A stretch of DNA of 38,579 nt, from assembly GCA_019057775.1 (NCBI GenBank), contig JAHLWT010000125.1:1-38579 (forward strand), given 5' to 3'. Shown here piece after piece: positions 1 to 8,288 of the stretch. The position numbers and the translations under genes were made by a program. Under the pieces are notes generated by a model that had not been told where the DNA came from, ran no database searches, and was given only the letters and a program-made list of their open reading frames with translations. This DNA comes from Promethearchaeota archaeon. Lineage in GTDB: Archaea; Asgardarchaeota; Lokiarchaeia; Sigynarchaeales; SOKP01. Every line of letters starts with the position of its first letter. Position 1 is the first letter of the stretch.

Positions 1-1
1 T

Positions 2-619
2 ACTAGTACTTCTGAAGTTTATGGAAATCCTCCAAGAGAAGCAGTTCCTACACCAGAAAGTTATTTTGGACATGTTAATCCTGTAGGACCCAGGAGTTGT
101 TATGATGAATCAAAAAGAGCAGGAGAAGCTTTCATAAAAGCATATGAACTTCAACATAAAATGAGGACTAAAATTGTAAGAATTTTTAATACTTCTGGTC
201 CAAGAATACGATATGGGCCAGAGTTTGGGAGAGTCATTCCTAATTTCATTCATCAAGCTTTACATGATGAGGATATCACGGTATTTGGAGATGGGTCTCA
301 AACTAGGTCCTTTATTTATGTTGTAGACGAGATTGAAGGGTTTCTTAAGATTGTTCATTATGATGGTGCCACTGGGGAAGTTATTAATTTAGGTAATAAC
401 AAAGAATTTACTATTATAGAAATAGCAGAAGTGATTAAAAATTTAACAAATTCTAATTCAAAAATAGTTTTTAAACCGTTGCCTATTGATGATCCAGTAT
501 TTAGGTGTCCAGTTATAGAAAAAGCAAAGAAGATTCTAAATTGGGAACCGACAACTTCACTTGAGGAAGGTTTAAAAAAATCAATTGCTTGGTTTAAAGA
601 TAATGAAGGACTTAACTAA
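2..619 (+). CDS. NAD-dependent nucleotide-sugar epimerase/decarboxylase, 5' partial
   Basis: This is the 3' part of an extended short-chain dehydrogenase (SDR) acting on nucleotide sugars; the frame is open from base 2 and the N-terminal Rossmann half lies outside the window. Visible motifs are TSEVYGNP near the start, the catalytic YDESK (Y-x3-K), the RIFNTSGPR segment and the FGDGSQTRSF(I)YV(V)D substrate-binding segment. These are the hallmarks of UDP-glucuronate decarboxylase (UXS) and dTDP-glucose dehydratase-like enzymes. The spacing and the GDGxQTRSF motif fit UXS best, but an epimerase cannot be excluded. The family makes UDP-xylose or related sugars for glycans in the cytoplasm. The stop at 617-619 overlaps the start of the next gene, which suggests co-transcription. 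Confidence 0.85.
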   Translation, partial: TSTSEVYGNPPREAVPTPESYFGHVNPVGPRSCYDESKRAGEAFIKAYELQHKMRTKIVRIFNTSGPRIRYGPEFGRVIPNFIHQALHDEDITVFGDGSQTRSFIYVVDEIEGFLKIVHYDGATGEVINLGNNKEFTIIEIAEVIKNLTNSNSKIVFKPLPIDDPVFRCPVIEKAKKILNWEPTTSLEEGLKKSIAWFKDNEGLN

Positions 620-1121
620 TCATAAAAATAAAAATGATTTAAAAGAGAGTAATAGACAATTCGAGGTATTACTTAAAATATGTTTAATTATTGGAATTCT
701 TATTGTTTCAGGATTTATTGTCTATTATATTCTTACTCCTGAACCAGGATATGTAACATTTGGTATCTTAAATGAAGATAGAAGAGCAGAGAACTACCCA
801 ACTGAAGCACCTGCTAATGAGACTATTTCTTTCTACGTAACAGTTGGGAATTATTTAGATAGAGAATTCGCATTTAGATTCAAGATACTGAAAGGTAATA
901 ATGATACTTTGGTAGGTTCATTTCCCTCAAATGGATCTTTATTTCTTACAGTAGGAGATTTTATTTTGGAATCCAATATTGAAAGGATTTTTGGGGTTTA
1001 TAACGTATCTTTCTCAGAAGTAGGAGCTGATCAAAGGATTATTGTCGAATTATGGGAAATTAAAGATGAAAGTGAAGTATTTTATAATAATTTATTTCTA
1101 TGGTTAAATATAACTACTTAA
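603..1121 (+). CDS. DUF1616-like protein with one N-terminal membrane segment
   Basis: About 172 residues from the ATG at 603. A TTG at 585 is an alternative that would overlap the upstream gene more. A charged N-terminus is followed by one hydrophobic segment (about residues 20-42, LLKICLIIGILIVSGFIVYYI), then an extracytoplasmic beta-rich domain. The pattern YVTFGIL ... NYPTEAPANETISFYVTVGNYL ... FRFKILKGN ... ELWEIK resembles the C-terminal half of archaeal DUF1616 proteins. Those are membrane proteins of unknown function, often near glycosylation genes, which fits the nucleotide-sugar gene upstream. Several N-x-S/T sequons are present. The family assignment is from memory of its motif and is moderately sure. 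The last 40 codons are duplicated downstream at 1204-1326. Confidence 0.6.
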   Translation: MKDLTNHKNKNDLKESNRQFEVLLKICLIIGILIVSGFIVYYILTPEPGYVTFGILNEDRRAENYPTEAPANETISFYVTVGNYLDREFAFRFKILKGNNDTLVGSFPSNGSLFLTVGDFILESNIERIFGVYNVSFSEVGADQRIIVELWEIKDESEVFYNNLFLWLNITT

Positions 1122-1186
1122 TCTGCTCCCCCTATGATATTTACTGAGTTTATTCTTACATAAGGTGCGTGAAATGCCCCATAAAC
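1118..1186 (-). pseudogene. tldE 3' fragment (duplication remnant)
   Basis: Read on the minus strand this 69-bp stretch encodes YGAFHAPYVRINSVNIIGGAD followed by a stop. It aligns without gaps to the C-terminus of the intact TldE at 1323 (YGSFQAPYVKIKSVNIIGGAN). By hand count 57 of 69 bases match. Its stop overlaps the stop of the DUF1616-like gene with exactly the same offset as at the intact tldE end. No start codon or upstream part of the gene is attached, so this is a scrap. Confidence 0.8.
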
Positions 1187-1203
1187 CTTATATTTCTGAA
1201 CAA

Positions 1204-1326
1204 TTAAATATTTCTTTCTCACAATTAGGTGATAATCAAAAAATAATTGCTGAATTATGGCAAATAAAAAATAATGAAGCTGAGTTTTATAATATATTAT
1301 GGATAAGATTAAATGTTACTAATTAG
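1204..1326 (+). pseudogene. DUF1616-like 3' fragment (duplication remnant)
   Basis: The frame ending at the TAG at 1324-1326 encodes 40 residues (LNISFSQLGDNQKIIAELWQ and onward, ending RLNVTN). They align without gaps to the last 40 residues of the DUF1616-like protein (YNVSFSEVGADQRIIVELWE and onward, ending WLNITT); I count 20 of 40 identical. There is no start codon or membrane segment. With the tldE scrap at 1118-1186 it forms one diverged copy of the convergent gene junction. Confidence 0.75.
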
Positions 1327-2696
1327 TTAGCTCCGCCGATTATATTTACTGATTTTATTTTTACATAAGGTGCTTGAAATGAACCATAAAAGTTAGACTC
1401 CTTTGAAACAGCCTCTATATTTTGATATAAATCTAAAAGATTAATCCCAATCATTGTTTCATTCAGTCCTTCCTTTATTTCTCCGTCTTTAATTATATTT
1501 CCATAGAGGATTAATCCAGAGAAATCGCCAGTTGCGATATTAGGGGAATCAGGAGAATAATTTAGGAGAATTCCATTCCTCACACCTCTTATCATTTCAG
1601 TAAGAGCCATATCTCCAGACTTCATTATTAGATTAGATATGCCTATTGAGGGAAGAGAATAATATGAATTCCGAAAGGCGTTCCCTGTACTATCAATTCC
1701 TTCTTTATTAGCAGTATAGCTATTATGCAGCAAACCAGTTTTCAAAAATTTCCCTTTTTCAAAAATTTTTTTATTTTTACAAGGGACACCTTCACCATCA
1801 AATGCTGATGAGCCATATGCTCCGTTGATTAAGGCATTATCTTCAATGTTCAAATATTCTGAACCAATAATTTTATCCCTTTTTCCAATTAAGAAACATC
1901 TTTTATGTTGAAACGTTTCTCCGTTTATAGCTAAAGATATTGGTTTCAAAATTAAATTTATCGTTCCCTTTGGAGTAAGAATTACAGGAACTTCCATTTT
2001 TTCTATTTTTTTTCTTTTAAGATTTCGTTTAGCATCTTTCAAAGCTACTAGTGCTACATTAGTCGCATTTAATTTATTTAACATCCGTTCTCCTTGCCAT
2101 TCATAGCCTGATGAGCTTTCTTTACTTACTTTATCCTTAACAATAATATTTGAAGATATTAGGCAACTTGTGTCCCTACCAAAAACTTCTAACCCATTCG
2201 AATTAAAGATATATGTTTTAGAATAAGTTGAAGAAAAGTTCCCAGATTGAGATATGGCAATCTTATCTTCCTCACATACTCTAATTAAATCATTTATGTA
2301 ACTTAGAGAATCTTCAATTTCAAGATTTTTCAATTTTGGATCACACAAATCTTTTATATTTGGATAGTGCATATATGAATCGGGAAGTTTTTTAAAGTCA
2401 GGATCAGGTGTGCTGATATTCATCATTTTAATCGCGTTAATACAGATTTCTTCTATAGTTTTTCTCTCAAGTCTATTCGCATAAGCAAATCCAAGACATC
2501 CGTTTTTATTAATAACTCTTATCGAAACCCCATTATCCTTTCCAATTTCACTATTTTTTATTGAATTTTCTTCAATTTCAATGTTAATATAAGAATTTAT
2601 TCCAAAGAATATTTCTGAATGGATAATCTCTGAACTTTTTTGTTCAAAAAGTTTAAAACAGTTATTTGCTAAGGTAAAGATATTAGAGTCTTTCAA
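1323..2696 (-). CDS. tldE: TldE/PmbA-type protease subunit
   Basis: The 457-residue protein has the normal length and layout of the TldE/PmbA half of the TldD/TldE metalloprotease. That complex degrades or matures peptides in the cytoplasm. It lacks the HExxxH zinc motif, as expected for the non-catalytic partner, and shows the family segments SSGYEWQGERM, GAYGSSAFDGEGVPCKNKKI, GLLHNSYTANKEGIDSTGNA and TGDFSGLILYG. The start is a TTG at 2694-2696 that directly follows the TGA of tldD. A GGAGG sequence lies about 9 bases upstream inside the tldD end, so the pair is translationally coupled. A diverged scrap of its 3' end lies at 1118-1186. Confidence 0.9.
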   Translation of the reverse strand: MKDSNIFTLANNCFKLFEQKSSEIIHSEIFFGINSYINIEIEENSIKNSEIGKDNGVSIRVINKNGCLGFAYANRLERKTIEEICINAIKMMNISTPDPDFKKLPDSYMHYPNIKDLCDPKLKNLEIEDSLSYINDLIRVCEEDKIAISQSGNFSSTYSKTYIFNSNGLEVFGRDTSCLISSNIIVKDKVSKESSSGYEWQGERMLNKLNATNVALVALKDAKRNLKRKKIEKMEVPVILTPKGTINLILKPISLAINGETFQHKRCFLIGKRDKIIGSEYLNIEDNALINGAYGSSAFDGEGVPCKNKKIFEKGKFLKTGLLHNSYTANKEGIDSTGNAFRNSYYSLPSIGISNLIMKSGDMALTEMIRGVRNGILLNYSPDSPNIATGDFSGLILYGNIIKDGEIKEGLNETMIGINLLDLYQNIEAVSKESNFYGSFQAPYVKIKSVNIIGGAN

Positions 2697-4148
2697 TCAG
2701 TTAAGTCCTCCGACTGTTACATTTTCTATTCTAATATATGGCCCTCCATCGCAAACTCTTACACGCTGACCTCCTTTTCCGCACATCCCATCAGAATAAT
2801 GAAAAGTTTGTTTGTTCCCCACAGCAGATATTTTGTTTAGAACTTCCAATATCATTCCACTAAGTGCGACATCTCGCATCATCTCTTTTCTTTCTCCATT
2901 AATGATTTTATGGGAAAATTTACATTTAAATTGAAAATTTCCTGTTGGAGGGTCAGTATAACCATATTGAAAATCTTCACAAAGAATACCATTTTTTGTA
3001 TCTTCAATCATTTCTTCAATATCCCAATCTCCTGATTCTAAAAATGTATAGCCCATACGTACTTGAGGTCTTGAAGCACTAAAGGATGCTCTACCATGTC
3101 CATTGGGTTCAACATTCATTCTTGATGACGTTTCTAAATTATGTAAATAATTTTTAAGAATTCCATTCTTGATTATTGTTGTTTTTTGTGAAGGGATACC
3201 CTCATCATCGACAAAATAACACCCAAATAATTCATAAGGCAAATTAAATTGTTTACCTCTACCCATTGTTGGATTATCTATAATATTAATGTTTTCAGCT
3301 GCAACTTTTTCACCAATTTTACCTTCTAAAATGCTTTCATTGTTTAATACTAGATCTGCTTCACAAGCATGCCCAAATGCTTCATGTATCATAGTTCCTG
3401 TTAATTTTGAGTCTGTTATAATAGTGAATTTACCTCCAACTGGTGATTTTGCATTTAGTAGATCTTCAGCCTCTTTAGCTGTTTTTCGACTTAAATTAAT
3501 AGCTTTATCAGTTTCTGTAATTTCATATCCTCCAATTCCGGCAACTGAATTTACGGATCTCTGTATAATACTATTTTTTTTTGCATATACCAAACAAAAT
3601 AAACGTAAAAATGATAAATCTTGAGTTATATTGCTATTGAAAGAATTTAAAAATAGGCTTTGTGTATGTCCATCCATATAGAGAGTATGAGTATTTTTTA
3701 TTTTAGGTGAGTAATTTGATGCGGTTTTCTCATGATTCATAACGAGTTTTAATTTATCTTCAATATCAATATTATCTAGGTTCTTTTTTCTAGAGCTTAT
3801 AAAATTACATATCAAAGGATCATGATCCACTAGTTTAAACTTGTTTTTGGTCAAAGATTCTGAGAGATTTGCTAATTTTACTGCTTTTTGAAATCCCTTT
3901 TTAATAGATTCTCTTTTCAGATCTTTTAGAACGTAAAAGCCCCAACCACCATTATTAAAAGTTCGAATTCCACATTCATTGATTTGATATGTAGAAATTT
4001 CCTTGCTTCTTTGGTCAGTTAAATCTAGATTTGTACCGATATTTGCTTCTGCTCTAATATCCCAATATTCAACTTTATCTTTTGCTAGGCGGTGTAATTC
4101 AGTGATTAATTTTTCATCTAAATCTTTTAAATCCTCAGCAATTTCCAT
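2697..4148 (-). CDS. tldD: TldD metalloprotease catalytic subunit
   Basis: This 483-residue protein carries the zinc-binding HEAFGH motif (HExxxH, about residues 255-260) followed by ACEAD, the signature of TldD. Other family segments are RGKQFNLPYELFGCYFVDDEGIP, NGHGRASFSASRPQVRMGYTF and TDPPTGNFQF, and the C-terminus is GGPYIRIENVTVGG. With TldE it forms a heterodimeric zinc protease that cleaves small unfolded peptides. It is known in bacteria from microcin B17 maturation and gyrase-poison sensitivity, and it is widespread in archaea. It is the first gene of a two-gene operon. The ATG is preceded by AAGGAA, a weak ribosome-binding site. Confidence 0.93.
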   Translation of the reverse strand: MEIAEDLKDLDEKLITELHRLAKDKVEYWDIRAEANIGTNLDLTDQRSKEISTYQINECGIRTFNNGGWGFYVLKDLKRESIKKGFQKAVKLANLSESLTKNKFKLVDHDPLICNFISSRKKNLDNIDIEDKLKLVMNHEKTASNYSPKIKNTHTLYMDGHTQSLFLNSFNSNITQDLSFLRLFCLVYAKKNSIIQRSVNSVAGIGGYEITETDKAINLSRKTAKEAEDLLNAKSPVGGKFTIITDSKLTGTMIHEAFGHACEADLVLNNESILEGKIGEKVAAENINIIDNPTMGRGKQFNLPYELFGCYFVDDEGIPSQKTTIIKNGILKNYLHNLETSSRMNVEPNGHGRASFSASRPQVRMGYTFLESGDWDIEEMIEDTKNGILCEDFQYGYTDPPTGNFQFKCKFSHKIINGERKEMMRDVALSGMILEVLNKISAVGNKQTFHYSDGMCGKGGQRVRVCDGGPYIRIENVTVGGLN

Positions 4149-4294
4149 GTTCCTTATTTTCAGATGTCTCTATAACAAAATAATTAATTAAAATTAGTGA
4201 ACTTCAATATATCATCAAAAAAATTGAAAAATAGCTTAAATACCTTTGTTTTTTTCACACTCTAAAGAAAATTAGAAATCTTAATGAAAAATAT

Positions 4295-4491
4295 TCAATT
4301 CTTAGTTTTCAGTTCTTTTACAATTGAAATAGCATCTCTTATAGAACATGTCTTTGAAAATTTAGTGGAGTTTTTCACTAGAAATGAACGATTGCACTTC
4401 CAACACTTCTTGGTCCTTATGAGTCCTTTTGAATAATACCACATTCCGCAGTTATAACATCGAAAAAAAAATATTTCACACCAGCACTCAT
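4295..4491 (-). pseudogene. Small zinc-ribbon protein with a frameshift at a poly-T run
   Basis: On the minus strand an ATG at 4489-4491 starts MSAGVKYFF and runs into nine T (bases 4463-4471). Just after this run the +2 frame encodes FRCYNCGMWYYSKG, then CWKC, and stays open for 55 codons to the TGA at 4295-4297. The two CxxC pairs form a zinc ribbon. If the run had ten T, one frame would give a 65-residue protein MSAGVKYFFFRCYNCG and onward. The downstream frame has no start of its own: it reaches TAA with no ATG, GTG or TTG. It resembles small zinc-ribbon proteins common in Asgard genomes; function unknown. It could be a real pseudogene, slippage decoding or a homopolymer assembly error. 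The rest of 4149-4707 holds no other gene I can see. Confidence 0.6.
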
Positions 4492-4592
4492 TCTGTTAAT
4501 ATTCAATTTCAACTTAGATTTAACTTATAATAGCGGTGAGATTTTCTGATTTTTTTTTTATGAGTTTACGCTAAAAAAAAGTAGATTTAGGC

Positions 4593-4707
4593 GATATAAA
4601 TAACAGAATTGAATATATTTTAATCTAATTATTACATCTTAAATAAAATAAGATATATTTCATGAAGAATCATTACTTTAATTAGATCAAAAAAAAGGAG
4701 AGGGAAA
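4593..4707 (+). promoter_or_regulatory. Probable purB promoter and leader
   Basis: A TATA-box-like GATATAAATAA lies at about 4593-4603. The purB start at 4708 is preceded by AAGGAGAGGG (4696-4704), one of the strongest ribosome-binding sites in the window. The TATA assignment is only by resemblance in a very AT-rich stretch. Confidence 0.35.
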
Positions 4708-6066
4708 ATGGATCATAAATTTTTACACCCTATTGAAACTCGCTATCGAACTGGAATAGCAAAATTATTTACTGAAGAGAACAAATTAGAAAATTGGTTG
4801 AAAGTTGAAGCTGCTTTAGCACAGGTTCATGGGGAGTTAGAGAATATCCCTAAAGAAGCTGCAGTTGAAATTAATAGAAAAGCGAATTTACGTTTTGTAA
4901 AACTAGATAGAGTAAAAGAACTTGATAATAAAATTCATCATGATCTGATGGCTATGGTCAAAAGTTTGGCAGAGCAATGTGAAGGAGACGCAGGTAAATA
5001 TGTTCATTTAGGAGCAACAAGTTATGATATTGAAGATACTGCAACAGCAATTCAATTAATAAAAGCTCTAAAACACATACAAGCCTCGCTGTTTGACTTA
5101 TTAAAAATCATAATAAAAATCACTAAAGAAAGAGTAAATTTAGTTTGCATTGGTAGAACTCATGGTCAACACGCGATTCCCACTACTTATGGTATGAGAT
5201 TTGGAGTTTGGGCATATGAAATAAATAGACATTTAGATAGAATTGTAGAAGTTCTAAAAAGAATCTCCTATGGAAAAATGTCAGGGGCTGTAGGAACAAT
5301 GGCTAGTTTTGGAGAAAAGGGGATTGAAATACAAAATAGAGTAATGAAAAAGCTTGATTTGAACCCTACATATATAGCAAATCAAATTATTCAAAGAGAT
5401 AGGCATGCAGACGTAATTTTTTTAACATCAATTATAGGACAAACTTTGGCTAAAATTGCCAGAGAGAATCGAGTTCTTCAAAGGAATGAAATAGCAGAAA
5501 TGTTTGAACCTTTCAAAAAAGATCAAGTGGGTAGTTCTACAATGCCTCATAAAAGAAATCCCCATAAGTCAGAAAGAATCTGTAGTTTAGCTAGAGTTCT
5601 TAAATCTAATGTAATGGTAGCGTTAGATAACATTGTTTTAGAAGATGAAAGAGATCTTACAAATTCTGCATCTGAAAGAGTAATTTTTGCTGAAAACTTC
5701 GTATTATTAGATTATATGATAAATCAATTAACAGTAAATTTAAGAAATATCGAGTTTCATGAAGAAAATATTGAAAAAAATCTTAATCTCACTAAAGGTG
5801 CTTGTTTAACTGAAAAGGTTATGGTTGAATTGGTGAACAAAGGCATAGGAAGACAGGAGGGTCATGAAATATTAAGACAAGCAGCAATTACTTCAAGAAC
5901 TAAAAATCTATTTATGAAAGATATATTGAATGAAAACAAATTGATAAAAGATATATTCACACAAGAAGAATTAGAGGAGATTTTCGATCCTCATAAGTAT
6001 ATCGGTAAAGCACCTGAACAAGTTATGAATTTAATTGATATGTTAGAAAATAAATATAAATTATAA
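4708..6066 (+). CDS. purB: Adenylosuccinate lyase
   Basis: This 452-residue cytoplasmic enzyme of the fumarase/aspartase superfamily works twice in purine synthesis. It releases fumarate from SAICAR and from adenylosuccinate. The superfamily signature GSSTMPHKRNP lies near residue 275. The other conserved blocks are HLGATSYDIEDTA, which carries substrate contacts, and GRTHGQHAIPTTYG with the catalytic histidine. Length matches archaeal PurB. A strong Shine-Dalgarno (AAGGAGAGGG) supports the ATG. The next gene, a purM homologue, follows after a few bases, so a purine operon is likely. Confidence 0.95.
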   Translation: MDHKFLHPIETRYRTGIAKLFTEENKLENWLKVEAALAQVHGELENIPKEAAVEINRKANLRFVKLDRVKELDNKIHHDLMAMVKSLAEQCEGDAGKYVHLGATSYDIEDTATAIQLIKALKHIQASLFDLLKIIIKITKERVNLVCIGRTHGQHAIPTTYGMRFGVWAYEINRHLDRIVEVLKRISYGKMSGAVGTMASFGEKGIEIQNRVMKKLDLNPTYIANQIIQRDRHADVIFLTSIIGQTLAKIARENRVLQRNEIAEMFEPFKKDQVGSSTMPHKRNPHKSERICSLARVLKSNVMVALDNIVLEDERDLTNSASERVIFAENFVLLDYMINQLTVNLRNIEFHEENIEKNLNLTKGACLTEKVMVELVNKGIGRQEGHEILRQAAITSRTKNLFMKDILNENKLIKDIFTQEELEEIFDPHKYIGKAPEQVMNLIDMLENKYKL

Positions 6067-6073
6067 TTTGAAA

Positions 6074-7255
6074 ATGGATGAAAATAAAAATATCTACTCT
6101 CAATTAGGCGTTTCTTCCAAAAAAGAAGATGTACACAAAGCAATTGAAAAATTAGACAGGGGACTTTTCCCTGGTGCTTTTTGCAAAATCGTCGAAGACG
6201 TTAATATTAGAAAAGATTTTTGTTCAGTTTTCCATGCTGATGGTGCGGGCACTAAATCAAGTTTGGCGTATATGTACTATAAGGAGACTGGAGATATCTC
6301 AGTATTCAGAGATATTGTAAAAGATGCTGTAATAATGAATATTGACGATATCTTATGCGTCGGAGCAACGGGTAATATTTTTTTATCAAATAATCTTGGA
6401 AGAAATAGCAAACTTATCTCAGGAGAAATAATCGCTAACATTATTGACGAATATTATGAATATAGTAAAAAATTATCATCATTTGGATTACACGTGATCA
6501 TGTGTGGAGGAGAAACTGCTGATATGGGTGATATAGTTAAAACACTTATCGTAGATGCTTCAGTTTTCACAAGTATGAAAAGAACAGATGTAATAAATGC
6601 CGATAATATAAAAACTGATGATGTTATAGTAGGATTAGCAAGTTATGGTCAAGCATCTTATGAAGACAAATATAATAGTGGAATTGGAAGTAATGGTTTA
6701 ACTCTTGCAAGACATGGTACTTTTTCATATAAATATCGCGAAAAATACCCTGAATGTTATAATCATAACATAGATGATAAAATGATTTTTTTTGGTAAAT
6801 ATAAATTAACTGATAATATTAACAAATTAGACCTAACAGTGGGCAAAGCACTCCTATGTCCAACCAGAACATATGCTCCTGTAATTTTAAATATATTAAA
6901 AGAATTTAGACATGAAATAAATGGTTTGATACATAATACTGGAGGAGGACAAACTAAAGTTTTGAATTATGGAAGAGGGATTAAATACATTAAAAATAAT
7001 CTTTTTACAGTACCATTAATTTTTGAACTCATCCAAGAGTCCTCTGAAACACAGTGGAATGAAATGTATCATGTGTTCAACATGGGACACAGAATGGAAA
7101 TCTACTGTAATGAATCAATTGCAAAACAAATAATTCAAATTGCTCGAAAATATCAAGTAGAATCCAAAATTATTGGTCAATGTGAAAAATCTCAAAAGGG
7201 AAATCGAAATACAGTCGAAATAAAATCTCAATATGGTTCATTCACATATGAATAG
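6074..7255 (+). CDS. purM: AIR synthase, long Bacteroidota-type PurM
   Basis: The protein is about 393 residues and belongs to the PurM/AIR synthase family, which converts FGAM to AIR with ATP in purine synthesis. Motifs are FHADGAGTKSSLAYMYYKETGD, NIDDILCVGATGNIFLSNNLGRN, CGGETADMGD, VGLASYGQASYE, GSNGLTLARHG, LCPTRTYAPV, HNTGGGQTKVL and VFNMGHRMEIY. From memory, this extended version with ADGAGTKSSLAYMYWKETGD is the one found in Bacteroidota and is clearly longer than ordinary archaeal and bacterial PurM (about 340). This suggests lateral acquisition. The ATG at 6074 is chosen; a TTG at 6068 would add two residues. It lies directly after purB. Confidence 0.9.
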   Translation: MDENKNIYSQLGVSSKKEDVHKAIEKLDRGLFPGAFCKIVEDVNIRKDFCSVFHADGAGTKSSLAYMYYKETGDISVFRDIVKDAVIMNIDDILCVGATGNIFLSNNLGRNSKLISGEIIANIIDEYYEYSKKLSSFGLHVIMCGGETADMGDIVKTLIVDASVFTSMKRTDVINADNIKTDDVIVGLASYGQASYEDKYNSGIGSNGLTLARHGTFSYKYREKYPECYNHNIDDKMIFFGKYKLTDNINKLDLTVGKALLCPTRTYAPVILNILKEFRHEINGLIHNTGGGQTKVLNYGRGIKYIKNNLFTVPLIFELIQESSETQWNEMYHVFNMGHRMEIYCNESIAKQIIQIARKYQVESKIIGQCEKSQKGNRNTVEIKSQYGSFTYE

Positions 7256-7269
7256 GTGGATCAAAAACG

Positions 7270-8226
7270 ATCCAGAAATTCGATGTTATATGCATTGGTG
7301 CTGCTTTAGTTGATATGGTCGCACAGGTTGAAAGGTATCCTCTTGAGGATGATGAAGTATTCGTTTCAGATTTAAAATTATTTTCTGGAGGTGCTGCGGC
7401 TAATACTGCTTATGCTTGTGGGAAAATTGGGCTTAGATCGGCATTTATTGGTAAATTAGGAGAGAATGACGCCTTTGGCCTTAAAATCATTAAAGATTTT
7501 AATAAAGTCAATATAGATACTTCAATGATACGATATTCTAGTAACCATAGTACAGGTTCAGCATATATTGTTCTAAATAAAGAAGGAAACCGAAGGATTT
7601 ATGCTCATAGTGGGGCGGCTAACTATCTTTCAAAGGAGGATATAAAAGAGAATGAATTAAGAACAACAAAATTAATTTTCTTAAGTAGTTTAAAAAATTT
7701 AGAACCTTTATTAAACGCTGCAACGATTGGACGAAATTTTAACATTCCTATAATTTTAAATCCTGGGATGTTAATCATTGATCAAGGGCTTGAAACAATA
7801 AGAAAATTACTAGAACAAGTAGACCTTTTAATTCTATCTAAGAGAGAATTTCTTACTCTCTATCCAAATGAAAAAAAAAATAGAATGATAGAACACATTA
7901 AGGAAAAATCAGATTACCTAATTAATTTAGGGCTTAAAGCTATCATTGTCACAATAGGTAAAGATGGCGCAATTGTTTCTAATTTTGAATTTTCCGAATT
8001 GATTCAAACTATCACAAAAAAGCAAATAGTTGACACAACTGGAGCTGGAGACGCTTTCTCTGCTGGATTCATTTATGGATTTCTCAAAAATTTAAGTTAT
8101 AAGTTTGACTACCTTAAAAAAAATGTAGAAATAGGTAATTTTGTTGCGGGAAAATGTATTCAACAATTAGGAGCGAGAAAAGGTCTTCCAAATAGAGAGG
8201 CGTTAATATCAGAATTTTTTAAATAG
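7270..8226 (+). CDS. PfkB-family carbohydrate kinase, no canonical start
   Basis: Ribokinase-like sugar kinase that phosphorylates a small sugar or nucleoside with ATP. Motifs are FSGGAAANTAYACGKIG (N-terminal PfkB signature) and DTTGAGDAFSAGF near the C-terminus with the catalytic aspartate. The conserved first strand FDVICIGAALVDMV lies upstream of the first ATG at 7315, so that ATG is internal. The frame is open back to a stop at 7249-7251 but has no ATG, GTG or TTG. The ATC at 7270 sits about 9 bases after a GGTGG sequence and is given here as a working start. Alternatively, deleting one A from the A5 run at 7263-7267 would join the frame to an ATG at 7248 that overlaps the purM stop. Substrate is not predictable. 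Confidence 0.85.
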   Translation: MQKFDVICIGAALVDMVAQVERYPLEDDEVFVSDLKLFSGGAAANTAYACGKIGLRSAFIGKLGENDAFGLKIIKDFNKVNIDTSMIRYSSNHSTGSAYIVLNKEGNRRIYAHSGAANYLSKEDIKENELRTTKLIFLSSLKNLEPLLNAATIGRNFNIPIILNPGMLIIDQGLETIRKLLEQVDLLILSKREFLTLYPNEKKNRMIEHIKEKSDYLINLGLKAIIVTIGKDGAIVSNFEFSELIQTITKKQIVDTTGAGDAFSAGFIYGFLKNLSYKFDYLKKNVEIGNFVAGKCIQQLGARKGLPNREALISEFFK

Positions 8227-8288
8227 GAAACTTTATAATTTTATGAATCAATAGTTTTTATTCTAAATTAATATATTCACTGATTGTT

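Larger units (their letters stand above)
999..1391. repeat. Diverged direct repeat of a convergent gene junction, 205-bp offset
   Basis: Two units of about 188 bp, 999-1186 and 1204-1391, each contain the 3' end of a DUF1616-like gene meeting the 3' end of tldE head-on, with the two stop codons overlapping by two bases in both units. No indel is needed to align either coding part. The units are diverged, about 83% identical at base level over the tldE part and 50% identical at protein level over the DUF1616 part. Confidence 0.75.

Noticed and set aside
3289..3624. Open frame on the plus strand inside tldD
   Set aside because: Antisense to the conserved TldD core including the HExxxH region; no start context or domain.
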